Assembly: GCF_003025005.1 (NCBI RefSeq)
Contig: NZ_PVSS01000002.1
Location: forward strand, 266,091 to 330,090
DNA length: 64,000 nt
Source: Brumimicrobium mesophilum
GTDB lineage: Bacteria; Bacteroidota; Bacteroidia; Flavobacteriales_D; Crocinitomicaceae
Reading direction: 5' to 3'
A program made the position numbers and the translations under genes. Shown one piece after another: positions 17,891 through 27,240 of the stretch (its first letter is position 1; the number at the start of each line of letters is the position of its first letter). Below the pieces are notes generated by a model. The model saw nothing but the letters and a program-made list of their open reading frames with translations, searched no databases and had not been told where the DNA came from.

Positions 17891-17920
17891 AAGGTGAGAT
17901 TAATTCTCACCTTTTTTTTT
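17891..17920 (+). terminator. Terminator of the FKBP gene
   Basis: AAGGTGAGA (17891-17899) and TCTCACCTT (17905-17913) with a short loop, then a T tract to 17920. Confidence 0.9.
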
Positions 17921-18044
17921 GCCCTAAATTTTCCTAATTATTTTATTGAAGACCCTGTCTTTATTTAGATTCGGTCTATTTTATTACTGACATAAATCAT
18001 CTTTTCTTCGGGCTTACATCATCTTTCTCCCAACACATACTTCC

Positions 18045-18052
18045 TACATTTG
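18045..18052 (+). promoter_or_regulatory. -7 element of the cbb3 oxidase operon
   Basis: TACATTTG fits TAnnTTTG and ends four bases before the first ATG of ccoS; no TTTG is seen at the expected -33 position (TTTC is nearest). No clear FNR-type palindrome was found. Confidence 0.5.
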
Positions 18053-18056
18053 TGCC

Positions 18057-18245
18057 ATGGAAATTATGTTTGTAATGCTACTCGTTAGCTTATTTCTTGC
18101 TTTAATATTTTTAATCTCATTTATCTGGGCTAATAAGTCTGGTCAATACGATGATGATGTAACACCTGGGATACGTATTCTCTATGACGATGAAGAGGTT
18201 GTAAAAGAGAAATCAATTAAAGAAAAAAAACCAAATAAAGAATAA
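18057..18245 (+). CDS. ccoS: cbb3 oxidase maturation protein CcoS
   Basis: A 62-residue membrane protein needed for insertion of redox cofactors into cbb3 oxidase. One N-terminal helix (VMLLVSLFLALIFLISFIWA) is followed by the family strings WANKSGQYDD and PGIRILYDDE and a charged tail. The -7 box ends at 18052, so translation may start at Met4 (18066) rather than at 18057; both are in frame. The stop overlaps the start of ccoNO by one base. Unusually, a ccoI copper ATPase gene is not found upstream; the FKBP gene is there instead. Confidence 0.9.
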   Translation: MEIMFVMLLVSLFLALIFLISFIWANKSGQYDDDVTPGIRILYDDEEVVKEKSIKEKKPNKE

Positions 18246-20425
18246 TGGAAAAAATAGAAGTTAAGTATGACAATAAGATTGTAAAGTACTTTGCGTATGC
18301 TACAGTTACTTGGGGAATAATCGGTATGCTGGTCGGTTTAATTGCCGCTTTGCAATTAGCTTTCCCAGATTTTTTTAATGACTATCTTGGATTTAAATAT
18401 ATCTCTTTTGGAAGAATACGACCATTGCACACTAATGCAGTGATTTTTGCTTTTGTAGGTAATGCAATTTTCACAGGAGTTTACTATTCTCTTCAGCGTT
18501 TATTAAAGACAAGAATGTGGAGCGATAAACTCAGTTATATCAATTTTTGGGGTTGGCAATTAATTATTGTTTCGGCAGTAATCACCCTACCGATGGGCTT
18601 CACCTCTTCAAAAGAATATGCAGAACTTGAATGGCCTATTGATATTGCAATTACTCTACTATGGGTTATATTTGGATGGAACATGTTCGCAACAATTTTA
18701 GTTAGAAGGGTGAAACACCTTTATGTTGCCATTTGGTTCTATATCGGAACATTCGTTACTGTTGCTGTATTGCATATTTTCAATTCATTTGAAATTCCAA
18801 TTCATTTTATGAAAAGTTACTCTTGGTACTCAGGGGTACAAGATGCACTTGTTCAATGGTGGTATGGTCATAACGCGGTTGCGTTTTTCTTAACAACTCC
18901 TTTCCTAGGTTTAATGTACTACTTTGTGCCTAAAGCGGCAAATCGTCCAATTTATTCGTATAAATTATCTATTATCCACTTTTGGGCATTAATTTTCCTT
19001 TATATCTGGGCTGGACCGCACCACTTATTATATTCAAGTCTTCCAGACTGGGCGCAATCATTAGGTGTAGTTTTCTCTATTATGTTAATTGCTCCATCTT
19101 GGGGAGGTATGCTAAATGGATTACTGACCTTGAGAGGTGCATGGGATAAAGTAAGAGATAGCGCAATCTTAAAATTCTTTGTTGTTGCACTTACAGCTTA
19201 TGGTATGGCAACATTCGAAGGTCCATTATTATCACTTAAAAATGTAAATTCAATCACCCACTTTACAGATTGGATCGTAGCTCACGTTCACGTTGGTGGT
19301 TTAGGCTGGAATGGAATGTTAATCTTCGGGATGATGTATTATTTATTCCCAAAATTATTTAAAGTAAAACTTTACTCTGAAGCATTGGCAAATACACATT
19401 TCTGGATCGCGACTTTAGGAATTTTATTATGGACAATCCCTATGTATTGGGCAGGATTTAGCCAAGGATTAATGTGGCAAGAGTTTAACCCAGACGGAAC
19501 ACTAGCTTACCCTGACTTTTTGAGTACCGTGACAGCGCTCAAACCTTTTTATATCATGCGTTCACTAGGAGGTTTGATTTACATTAGTGGTGTATTCTTA
19601 ATGGCATACAACATTTATAAAACTGTAAAAAGCGGTGTTTTCTCTAAAGATGAAGTTGTTCTTATTGCAGACACATCCAACAAGCATCACAACGAAAAAG
19701 GAGAATACTGGCACAAGGTAATTGAACGTAAACCAGTTCGTCTTATGGTATTTAGTTTAATTGTGATTGCAATTGGTGGTATTGTAGAAATCATTCCTAC
19801 AATGGTAGTTGAATCAAATATTCAAAAGATTACACAAGTTAAGCCATACACTCCGCTTGAAATTGAAGGGCGCGATATTTATATCAGAGAAGGTTGTGTA
19901 GGTTGCCACTCTCAAATGATTCGACCACTGCGTTTCGAGACTGAGCGATATGGAGAATATTCTAAAGCTGGTGAATTCGTTTATGATCATCCATTTTTAT
20001 GGGGTTCTAAACGTACTGGACCAGATTTAGCACGTGAAGGTGGATTGAGAAGTGACTCTTGGCATTATAGTCACATGATTATGCCTAAAGAAATCTCTCC
20101 TGGCTCTATCATGCCTGCATACCCTTGGTTGGCGGAAGATGATTTAAATACAAGTCATATTGAAAAGAAAATAAAGGTATTGCAAGGATTAGGTGTTCCT
20201 TATCCAAAAGGATTTGAAAAACAAGCTAAAACTGATTTAGAAAAACAAGCATTAGGAATTGCTGAAAATATCGTTCAAGATCTTAGTAAGAAAGAAAGTA
20301 CAACAACTGCTTCTGACATTGCCAATAAGGAATTGATTGCATTAATCGCATACCTTCAAAGATTAGGTACAGATATTAAAGCTGTTCCCGCAACAGAAAC
20401 CGACGTAGAAACTTCAATTAAATAA
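18245..20425 (+). CDS. ccoNO: cbb3-type cytochrome c oxidase, fused subunits I and II
   Basis: Catalytic core of a high-affinity, proton-pumping terminal oxidase in the inner membrane, here one 726-residue chain. The CcoN part (about 1-490, twelve helices) shows haem and copper ligands in RPLHTNAVIFAF, QWWYGHNAVAFF, WAGPHHLLYSSLPDW and TDWIVAHVHVGGLGWNG. The CcoO part (from about 500) has one anchor helix and a haem c site CVGCH at residues 551-555, followed by the signature QMIRPLRFETERYGEYSKAG and the distal Met region PGSIMPAYPWL. Fusion of ccoN and ccoO is common in Bacteroidota. Oxygen-limited respiration is the expected role. Confidence 0.97.
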   Translation: MEKIEVKYDNKIVKYFAYATVTWGIIGMLVGLIAALQLAFPDFFNDYLGFKYISFGRIRPLHTNAVIFAFVGNAIFTGVYYSLQRLLKTRMWSDKLSYINFWGWQLIIVSAVITLPMGFTSSKEYAELEWPIDIAITLLWVIFGWNMFATILVRRVKHLYVAIWFYIGTFVTVAVLHIFNSFEIPIHFMKSYSWYSGVQDALVQWWYGHNAVAFFLTTPFLGLMYYFVPKAANRPIYSYKLSIIHFWALIFLYIWAGPHHLLYSSLPDWAQSLGVVFSIMLIAPSWGGMLNGLLTLRGAWDKVRDSAILKFFVVALTAYGMATFEGPLLSLKNVNSITHFTDWIVAHVHVGGLGWNGMLIFGMMYYLFPKLFKVKLYSEALANTHFWIATLGILLWTIPMYWAGFSQGLMWQEFNPDGTLAYPDFLSTVTALKPFYIMRSLGGLIYISGVFLMAYNIYKTVKSGVFSKDEVVLIADTSNKHHNEKGEYWHKVIERKPVRLMVFSLIVIAIGGIVEIIPTMVVESNIQKITQVKPYTPLEIEGRDIYIREGCVGCHSQMIRPLRFETERYGEYSKAGEFVYDHPFLWGSKRTGPDLAREGGLRSDSWHYSHMIMPKEISPGSIMPAYPWLAEDDLNTSHIEKKIKVLQGLGVPYPKGFEKQAKTDLEKQALGIAENIVQDLSKKESTTTASDIANKELIALIAYLQRLGTDIKAVPATETDVETSIK

Positions 20426-20432
20426 TTGAGAT

Positions 20433-20636
20433 ATGCTTAGATACATTAAACACAACATGTCAGAAATAATAGGGATAGAGATTTTCCCTATTATCTCCCT
20501 GCTCATTTTTACAATATTCTTTGCAGGTGTACTTTGGAGAATGTACAAAATGACAAAATCAGAAACAGATATTTACAGTCAGATTCCACTTTTAGAAGAT
20601 GACGAAGTTATTGATACTAACGACACTAAAGATTAA
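20433..20636 (+). CDS. ccoQ: CcoQ/FixQ-like small oxidase subunit
   Basis: A 67-residue protein with one transmembrane helix (IFPIISLLIFTIFFAGVLW) followed by the basic stretch RMYKMTKS and an acidic tail. Size, topology and place between ccoNO and ccoP fit CcoQ, which stabilises the oxidase. Translation could also start at Met9 (20457). It lies seven bases after ccoNO and two before ccoP. Confidence 0.75.
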   Translation: MLRYIKHNMSEIIGIEIFPIISLLIFTIFFAGVLWRMYKMTKSETDIYSQIPLLEDDEVIDTNDTKD

Positions 20637-20638
20637 TT

Positions 20639-22102
20639 ATGAAAAGAATGATGAACTTAAAAAAATCAATCCTTTTTAGTCTTTTGACAATCGGATTTGC
20701 TGTGGTTGCCAAAGCACAAGATGGAAAAGAGATTTTCGAATCCAAATGTAGTGTATGCCATATTTTAGGAAAAGATGCAACTGGTCCAAACCTAATTGGC
20801 ATTAAGGCGAAATGGGAAGGTGAAGAAGATAATTTGTACAAATGGGTACTTAATCCGCAAGAATTAGTTGAATCTGGAACAAGTGAAAGAGCGATTGAAG
20901 CTGAGAAGTTTAGTGTTGCATTCATGACGCCCCAACCGATTTCTTTAGAAGAGGCAAAAGCAGTAATTGATTATGTTGACACTTACGTTGTTCCTGCTCC
21001 TACTCCAACTCAAGGTACAGACCCTTTGGAATCAACGGGTAGCGACACTTCTGAAAGAGAAGAAGTAATTTATGTGGATAATTACGAACACAACTTAACA
21101 ATCTTCAAAATCTTCATATTTATTATTCTCGTTTTATTACTAGCTATTTACGTTATTTCTCGCAGTACATCAGCTTTAATCAGTTCACTTATGTACCGCA
21201 AAAAAATTGCAGAATTACACAATAAATCTAAAAAAAATGGAAAAGCGTTGTCTATATTATTAGTTATTGGATTTATAGGAACAAGTCAAATTGCAAGCGC
21301 ATTAAGTTTCACAGGACCTACCGCTGCGGCTAAAGAATTAGAATTATGGGCCTATGTTACAAGTGCTGATATTAATGCTTTATTAATTATCACACTATTA
21401 TTGTTGACTTTCTTGTTACATATGGTGAATATGTTTTACAAGTCTTTAAGATTAATAAAACCTAAAGTTGTTAAAGTAAATGCAGAAGGCAAACCCCAAA
21501 CAAACTCATTTACTCAAGCTTTAACCGGTGCTACACCAGTTGAAGAAGAGTATAAAGTAGACATGGGTCACGATTATGATGGAATTCGTGAATTAGATAA
21601 TCCGATGCCGCCGTGGTGGGTCGCATTATTTGTAGTTACCATTATTTTCGGTGTAGTTTACGTTTTTCATTATCACATTTTAGGTACTGGTGATCTACAA
21701 CAAGCAGAATACGAAAGATCAATGGCCAATGCCAAAATCGAAGTAGCCGCTTACCGTAAAGCTAATGCGATGAATGTAGATGAAACCAATGCAACCTTAA
21801 TGGAAGATAATGCCGACCTAATGGCAGGAAAAGCATTATTTCAAAATAAATGTGCCTTGTGCCACACTGAAGATGGACGTGGTGAAATTGGACCAAACTT
21901 GACAGATAATGCATGGATTTATGGTGGAGACATCAAGGATGTTTACAAAGTAATTAAGCTTGGCGCTCCTAAAGGAATGCCTGCACATGAATCTACTTTC
22001 AATCCTATCCAGATACAGCAAGTTGCTTCTTATGTTCTTCACTTCGAAGAAGTAAGTGCAGCCGATGGTGGAAAAGCACCTGAGGGAAAATTAGTTGAAT
22101 AA
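20639..22102 (+). CDS. ccoP: cbb3 oxidase subunit III with an extra N-terminal cytochrome c domain
   Basis: A 487-residue membrane-bound cytochrome c that passes electrons to the CcoNO core. After a signal peptide (to about residue 26, AKAQ) comes a monohaem cytochrome c domain with CSVCH at 37-41 and a possible Met ligand in VAFMTPQ. A linker, three helices (about 155-180, 200-222, 240-265) and then the canonical CcoP N-terminal segment follow (YDGIRELDNPMPPWWVALF). A C-terminal cytochrome c domain has CALCH at 405-409 and KGMPAH. Proteobacterial CcoP carries two haem c domains in tandem at the C-terminus; here they are split across the membrane segments. Confidence 0.93.
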   Translation: MKRMMNLKKSILFSLLTIGFAVVAKAQDGKEIFESKCSVCHILGKDATGPNLIGIKAKWEGEEDNLYKWVLNPQELVESGTSERAIEAEKFSVAFMTPQPISLEEAKAVIDYVDTYVVPAPTPTQGTDPLESTGSDTSEREEVIYVDNYEHNLTIFKIFIFIILVLLLAIYVISRSTSALISSLMYRKKIAELHNKSKKNGKALSILLVIGFIGTSQIASALSFTGPTAAAKELELWAYVTSADINALLIITLLLLTFLLHMVNMFYKSLRLIKPKVVKVNAEGKPQTNSFTQALTGATPVEEEYKVDMGHDYDGIRELDNPMPPWWVALFVVTIIFGVVYVFHYHILGTGDLQQAEYERSMANAKIEVAAYRKANAMNVDETNATLMEDNADLMAGKALFQNKCALCHTEDGRGEIGPNLTDNAWIYGGDIKDVYKVIKLGAPKGMPAHESTFNPIQIQQVASYVLHFEEVSAADGGKAPEGKLVE

Positions 22103-22127
22103 ATTCAATGTTATATAAAATGCGACA

Positions 22128-23537
22128 ATGAAAGAAGAGGAATTATACGAAGATGAATTTAGAGATTCAATTTCTACAGTAGATAAAAGTGGAAAAAGAA
22201 TCTGGGTTTATCCAAAGAAGCCTAAAGGATTTTTCCACAAGTGGAGAGTAATTCTAAGTATCTTCTTAATTGCTCTTCTTTTTGCAGCACCGCACATTAA
22301 AATTGGTGGGCAGCCACTCGTTTTATTAGGAATTTTGGAACGTAAATTTGTATTGTTTGGACAGGTTTTTTGGCCACAAGATTTATACATATTTGCATTC
22401 ACTATGATACTTATGGTGGTGTTTATCATCCTGTTTACCGTTGTATTTGGTCGGGTATTTTGCGGATGGATTTGTCCACAAACTATTTTTATGGAATTCG
22501 TTTTCCGAAAAATAGAATATTGGATTGAAGGAGACTGGACTCATCAAAAGAAACTTAATAAGCAACCTTGGAATGCAAATAAGATCTTTAAAAAAGTTGC
22601 TAAACATTCGCTTTTCTTATTGATTTCTTTCCTTATTGGTAATACATTCTTGGCATATATTATTGGAGCAGATGGATTATGGGAAATTCAAACTGATCCT
22701 CTTTCTGCTCATTTAGGAGGGTTTATCGCTATGATTGTCTTCTCACTTGTTTTTTATGGTGTATTTGCATTCTTACGAGAGCAAGTATGTACAACCATTT
22801 GTCCATATGGCAGATTGCAAGGAGTATTATTAGATTCCGACTCAATTATTGTAGCCTATGATCATGTGCGTGGGGAAACCAGAGGGCGATTCAAGAAATC
22901 TGAAAATCGCGCTGAATCTGGCAAAGGAGACTGCATAGATTGTAAACAATGTGTTCATGTTTGTCCTACAGGAATAGATATTCGAAACGGGACACAATTA
23001 GAATGTGTGAATTGTACTGCTTGTATAGATGCATGTGATGACATAATGGAAGCCGTAAATCTTCCTAAAGGACTTATTCGTTATGCTTCGGAAAGTAATA
23101 TTGAAGGGGGAAAGAAATTTGTTTTTACAAAAAGAATGAAATCTTACTCTGCCCTGCTTATTCTATTGATGTTGATTTGGGGATTATTGATAGGAACCAG
23201 AACTAATTTCCAAGCAGACATTTTAAAGAAAAGAGGGTCCAACTATCAGCAGTTAGAAGGTGGAATGATTAGCAATATCTACGAACTTCATTTAATTAAT
23301 AAATCAAATGACTCTTATGAAATTGAATTGAAGTTAGAAGAGGGTCTCAATGGAGAAATAAAACTGACAAAATCTCCATTACACTTGGGACCTGAAGAAC
23401 ATACCAAAAACAATTTCATCATTCGAATGAATACTAAAGAACTAGAAAGAGGTCAAAAAAAGCTGAAAGTTATCGTTTTAGGTGATGGTGAAGAATTATT
23501 AAAAGTAAGAACGAGCTTTGTCGGTCCCTTGCTTTAA
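22128..23537 (+). CDS. ccoG: cbb3 oxidase accessory protein CcoG
   Basis: A 469-residue membrane iron-sulfur protein of the CcoG/RdxA/FixG family, implicated in copper delivery to cbb3 oxidase by Cu(II) reduction (family knowledge). Helices are separated by FGRVFCGWICPQTIFMEFVF and REQVCTTICPYGRLQGVLLD. Two 4Fe-4S clusters are bound by CIDCKQCVHVCP and CVNCTACIDACD, giving four-cysteine sets with spacing typical of ferredoxins. The C-terminal part is an Ig-like periplasmic domain (about 365-469). The gene follows ccoP by 25 bases in the same operon. Confidence 0.95.
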   Translation: MKEEELYEDEFRDSISTVDKSGKRIWVYPKKPKGFFHKWRVILSIFLIALLFAAPHIKIGGQPLVLLGILERKFVLFGQVFWPQDLYIFAFTMILMVVFIILFTVVFGRVFCGWICPQTIFMEFVFRKIEYWIEGDWTHQKKLNKQPWNANKIFKKVAKHSLFLLISFLIGNTFLAYIIGADGLWEIQTDPLSAHLGGFIAMIVFSLVFYGVFAFLREQVCTTICPYGRLQGVLLDSDSIIVAYDHVRGETRGRFKKSENRAESGKGDCIDCKQCVHVCPTGIDIRNGTQLECVNCTACIDACDDIMEAVNLPKGLIRYASESNIEGGKKFVFTKRMKSYSALLILLMLIWGLLIGTRTNFQADILKKRGSNYQQLEGGMISNIYELHLINKSNDSYEIELKLEEGLNGEIKLTKSPLHLGPEEHTKNNFIIRMNTKELERGQKKLKVIVLGDGEELLKVRTSFVGPLL

Positions 23538-23556
23538 AAAACTAAAATTTAAAAAA

Positions 23557-23979
23557 ATGAATTGGGGAAAAGCAATTGCAATAGCATTAATCGCATTTAT
23601 GTCGTATATCATATATATGGTGGTAATCTTAGTAAGTCAAGACACAGATTTAGTGAGCCCAGAATATTATAAAGACGAAGTTACTTTTGAAAAGGAAATT
23701 ACGGCTCAACAAAACGCAGTTGACAACCGTAGCAACTTGAATATTGATATTACTCCAGAAGGATTGTACCTTGTTTTGGAAACACCTGATGTAATAAATG
23801 CGTTGAATGTTCAACTGTATCGTTCTAATGCAAAAAATGATGATATCGTAGTTCAATCTCAAGGAAAAAATCTTTTCATAGAAAATTCTAAATTAAAAAA
23901 AGGGAGATATTACCTCACTACAGATTGGGAAATCCAAAATAGAAACTACCAGTTGAGAGACACAGTATGGATTCAATAA
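23557..23979 (+). CDS. ccoH: FixH/CcoH family oxidase assembly protein
   Basis: About 140 residues: one N-terminal membrane helix (GKAIAIALIAFMSYIIYMVV) and a periplasmic domain. VSQDTDLVSPEYYKDE after the helix is the FixH signature. CcoH helps early assembly of cbb3 oxidase. The start at 23557 (MNWGKAIA) is preferred over an upstream start inside ccoG because the family begins directly before the helix and A-rich sequence precedes this ATG. The 3' end overlaps the next gene by 13 bases. Confidence 0.88.
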   Translation: MNWGKAIAIALIAFMSYIIYMVVILVSQDTDLVSPEYYKDEVTFEKEITAQQNAVDNRSNLNIDITPEGLYLVLETPDVINALNVQLYRSNAKNDDIVVQSQGKNLFIENSKLKKGRYYLTTDWEIQNRNYQLRDTVWIQ

Positions 23980-24731
23980 TAAACATAGTAATTTTAGCTT
24001 TCACCTTGGGATTAGTAACCAACCTCCATTGTATTGGAATGTGTGGTCCTATTTCTATGGCACTCCCTTTAAACAGGAAATCTAAAGCGACAATTTCTGG
24101 TGGCATCACCTCCTATTCCTTGGGAAGAAGTTTGGGATATACAATAATGGGACTTATTGTTGGAATCATTGGACTCAGTGCATCCCTATTAGGTGTTTTG
24201 CAATGGTTAAGTATTCTTTCAGGAATAATAATCATCTTTTTTGCATGGGGAGCTTATTACAAAGGAAATGGAAAAGTTACGTGGTTTAATAAAGTTGTAA
24301 TGCGAACGATGTCAAAATTTTTACAAGCTAAGCCTTCAGGTACACCAAAACTAATAGGAATTGGATTTATTAACGCTTTTCTTCCTTGTGGAATGGTTTA
24401 CGTAGCCTTAGGTTTCGCTTTAACAATGGGAAGCGTTCAAAAGGCCATGATTTATATGTTTGTTTTTGGATTAGGAACTCTACCTGGCTTTATTTTCCTG
24501 GGCGTTCTCAAAGATTTTTTTGCAAGAATTGGTTTCTTCAATAGGAAATTTGTATTCGCAACCTTGATTTCTATAGTTGGTTTATTTATGGTGATCAGAG
24601 GTCTTAATCTAGGAATTCCTTATGTAAGTCCAAAAATTGAAATGATGATAGCAAAAGGTGAAAAAGAAAAAATTGGCGACCCAAGAATGGAAGTAAAAAT
24701 GACTTGCTGTTCTTCCAAAAATAAAAAATAA
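23967..24731 (+). CDS. TauE/SafE-like (DsbD-type) membrane transporter of the cbb3 locus
   Basis: A 254-residue polytopic protein. The first helix ends in TNLHCIGMCGPISMALPL, a conserved Cys-containing motif; a matching FLPCGMVYVALGFAL lies in the second half, so the protein has an internal two-fold pattern typical of the CcdA/DsbD-like SafE group. The C-terminus holds CC near the end (MTCCSSK). Members at this position in Bacteroidota cbb3 loci are often annotated as sulfite exporter TauE/SafE; a role in copper or thiol handling for the oxidase is inference from context. Last gene of the oxidase operon. Confidence 0.85.
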   Translation: MDSIINIVILAFTLGLVTNLHCIGMCGPISMALPLNRKSKATISGGITSYSLGRSLGYTIMGLIVGIIGLSASLLGVLQWLSILSGIIIIFFAWGAYYKGNGKVTWFNKVVMRTMSKFLQAKPSGTPKLIGIGFINAFLPCGMVYVALGFALTMGSVQKAMIYMFVFGLGTLPGFIFLGVLKDFFARIGFFNRKFVFATLISIVGLFMVIRGLNLGIPYVSPKIEMMIAKGEKEKIGDPRMEVKMTCCSSKNKK

Positions 24732-24896
24732 TATGATACTGAGGAGTAGGCTTAATCACCGAGAATTCCAATTACTCCATTTAAGATTATAGTTTGAATA
24801 CATTTCAACTATTTTTATCATTCCAGCTTCTAAATCGCTATTTCAGAAAAAACATCTTATAAAACCTTAGTGGAAATACAACAGATTTATAACCAA

Positions 24897-24926
24897 TAAA
24901 AAAAGGAGACCTTTCAGCCTCCTCTT
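24897..24926 (-). terminator. Terminator of the DUF1573 gene
   Basis: On the minus strand AGGAG and CTCCT arms with a ten-base loop are followed by a T run. Confidence 0.7.
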
Positions 24927-24950
24927 CAATATCAATAAATTGGAAAGTTC

Positions 24951-25475
24951 TTATTTCTGAACCTGTCCTTTAATTGTAACTATTTTTGTAGAACCAGGAA
25001 TGTTTGCAGTAACAGTTACTGATTTATTCATTGGTGCACCAGCTTGACTAGCATTAGAAGTAAATGACACTTCTAATTCACCTTCTTCACCTGGCATAAT
25101 TGGCTCTTCTGGTTTACGAGGAACTGTACAACCACATGATGCTTTTGCATCGTTAACGATTAGGGGTTTGTCTCCAGTATTTTTGATTTTAAAAACTGTT
25201 GTAACCGGTGTTTCCTTAGGAATACTCCCAAAATCATGAACATTTGGAGTGATCTCCATTGTTGTTTGATTTGCTAAAATTTCTTCTTGTGCTTTAGCTT
25301 GTTGAGCTTTACGTTCCTCAGCAGCTTTCTGTAACTCTTCAGCAGATTGTGAACCTGAAGAAAGTCTAGATCTCTTTTGGCCTTCTTTTACTTCAATGTT
25401 TGAATCAACTCCTGTTTCATTAGCACATGAAAACGTCAATAGTGCAAAAGAAAATATCCAAATAACTTTTTTCAT
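24951..25475 (-). CDS. DUF1573 domain lipoprotein
   Basis: A 174-residue lipoprotein: signal MKKVIWIFSFALLTFSC with lipobox Cys17. A Lys/Glu/Ala/Gln-rich helical linker (about 45-70) precedes a DUF1573 domain with HDFGSIPKETPVTTVFKIKN, ASCGCTVPRKPEEPIMPGEE and VSFTSNASQAG. DUF1573 is an Ig/ASH-like fold common in Bacteroidota; the CGC motif is conserved but the molecular role is unknown. A -7 element TATATTTG (minus strand, 25506-25513) lies about 30 bases upstream, and a terminator follows. Confidence 0.88.
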   Translation of the reverse strand: MKKVIWIFSFALLTFSCANETGVDSNIEVKEGQKRSRLSSGSQSAEELQKAAEERKAQQAKAQEEILANQTTMEITPNVHDFGSIPKETPVTTVFKIKNTGDKPLIVNDAKASCGCTVPRKPEEPIMPGEEGELEVSFTSNASQAGAPMNKSVTVTANIPGSTKIVTIKGQVQK

Positions 25476-25505
25476 AATATTTTAATTCTTGATTTTATTA
25501 CTGTG

Positions 25506-25513
25506 CAAATATA
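25506..25513 (-). promoter_or_regulatory. -7 element of the DUF1573 gene
   Basis: TATATTTG on the minus strand; no good -33 element at 19-base spacing. Confidence 0.5.
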
Positions 25514-25601
25514 AAAAATGTAAACGAAATTTTAAACGGATATAATTTCAAATGCTTATTTGTACTCCCGTTTAACATTTATTAAGTTTGTAATTGCTTT
25601 C

Positions 25602-27188
25602 TTATTTTTCGTTTAAATTCATATTGTTATATGTTCCATTCTTTAAAGTATTATAACCTTCCATAAAAATTTCATTCTTAGCATTTATAATTTGGTAGAA
25701 TGCTTGAAAATCCCATATATTTTGAGCAACCATAGCTTTTAATCGAATTTTAATTAAATCTCCACTCACTTCAAAATCCTCTTCAACAAATGTTAAACTA
25801 CTGTCTTCTTTAACAGAATAATCAAAGAACTCATCCATAAAATTTTGATCTATTTCAAAGCCATTTTTAAATTCTTCAATCGATTTATAATTGTCTTTGA
25901 ATTCTTTCCTGTGAGCGTTAGCATATTCTAAAGAAAAGGTGTTGATTACTCCAGAACGACTTAATTTTCTGTAATATTCTGAATACTCTAAAGTATCTAG
26001 CGGTACAAACACATCTGGCATAATTCCACCACCTCCGTAAACATTACGTTCTTTGATTAATGTTTTATGAACCAAAGAATCTGGTAAATTAATACTGTCT
26101 CTGTGCATCATTTCCCCATGTAAATATCTTTCCATGTAATCGTTTCTATAAGTAGCGATATCTTCATAAGACTTTTGAATAAATCTTCCACTTGGTGTAT
26201 AATATCTTGCAATGGTTAATCTTAATTGACCACCATCAGACAATTCAATTGGTCGTTGAACCAAACCTTTACCAAATGATCTTCTTCCTACTATTAATCC
26301 TCTATCCCAATCTTGAATAGCTCCAGATAAAATTTCACTAGCAGAAGCAGAGCTTTCGTCAATTAAGACAACTAAACGTCCTTTTTCAAAATCACCTTTT
26401 TTATCTGCTTTCAAAACACTTCTAGGCTGTCTTCTTCCTTCAGAATAAACAATTAACTTATCATCTGTCAAAAATTCATCAGCAACATATTTCGCCGCAT
26501 AAAGTAATCCACCTCCATTTCCTTGTAAATCAAAGATAAGGTCTGTCATTCCTGCCTTTTTTAATTTTTTTATCGCTTCATCAACTTCATCTTCCGTGGT
26601 TCTAGAGAAATTTGTTAATTTGATATATCCAACTTCGTCATCTACCATGTAAGAACTTACCACAGAATTTACAGGAATATCATCTCTGGTGATAGTATAA
26701 TCCTTTAACTCTTCTTTCCCCCTTTTAATCGTTACGATTACTTTACTTCCTTTTTCACCCAATAAAAATTCTCTCACTTCAGAATTCTTTAATCCAGTTC
26801 CAGCAATTAACTCACCATCAACTTTGATTATTTGGTCCCCTGCACGAATCCCTAGTTTTTCTGATGGTCCGCCAGGAATAGGATTAACCACCAATAAAGT
26901 ATCCTTTAAAATGTTAAAACGAATTCCAACACCTACAAAACTTCCATTAATCCTTTCATTTGCTTCTTCTACTTCATCCGCTGGAATGTAGGTTGAATGT
27001 GGATCCAATTTTTCTAACATTGAAATTATTGCTGCTTCAGAAATCTCTTTATTAGGAACATCATCCACATACATTCGGTCTATGTAAGTATATACCTCAT
27101 ACATTCTTAGCATGTTAGGATCCTCTTGTTGTGCAAATAAAGTGCTTGAAAGTAAAAATGTGGTTAAGGCTATTATTATCTTATTCAT
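25602..27188 (-). CDS. Carboxy-terminal processing protease, S41 family
   Basis: A 528-residue periplasmic protease. Signal peptide to about residue 19 (LFAQ), PDZ domain about 75-160 (GSFVGVGIRF, GIRAGDQIIKVDG), and a tail-specific protease core with the Ser-Lys dyad: Ser280 in DESSASASEI and Lys307 in RRSFGKGLVQ. The C-terminal 100 residues form a helical extension. Members degrade or trim periplasmic and outer-membrane proteins from the C-terminus. A -7 box TATTTTTG (minus strand 27233-27240) lies 45 bases upstream of the ATG. Confidence 0.95.
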   Translation of the reverse strand: MNKIIIALTTFLLSSTLFAQQEDPNMLRMYEVYTYIDRMYVDDVPNKEISEAAIISMLEKLDPHSTYIPADEVEEANERINGSFVGVGIRFNILKDTLLVVNPIPGGPSEKLGIRAGDQIIKVDGELIAGTGLKNSEVREFLLGEKGSKVIVTIKRGKEELKDYTITRDDIPVNSVVSSYMVDDEVGYIKLTNFSRTTEDEVDEAIKKLKKAGMTDLIFDLQGNGGGLLYAAKYVADEFLTDDKLIVYSEGRRQPRSVLKADKKGDFEKGRLVVLIDESSASASEILSGAIQDWDRGLIVGRRSFGKGLVQRPIELSDGGQLRLTIARYYTPSGRFIQKSYEDIATYRNDYMERYLHGEMMHRDSINLPDSLVHKTLIKERNVYGGGGIMPDVFVPLDTLEYSEYYRKLSRSGVINTFSLEYANAHRKEFKDNYKSIEEFKNGFEIDQNFMDEFFDYSVKEDSSLTFVEEDFEVSGDLIKIRLKAMVAQNIWDFQAFYQIINAKNEIFMEGYNTLKNGTYNNMNLNEK

Positions 27189-27232
27189 GGTATATTTTTA
27201 ATTATTCTTTGAAATTCAATCAAATTTGACAC

Positions 27233-27240
27233 CAAAAATA
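27233..27240 (-). promoter_or_regulatory. -7 element of the S41 protease gene
   Basis: TATTTTTG on the minus strand matches TAnnTTTG; the -33 region is not a clear match. Confidence 0.5.
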
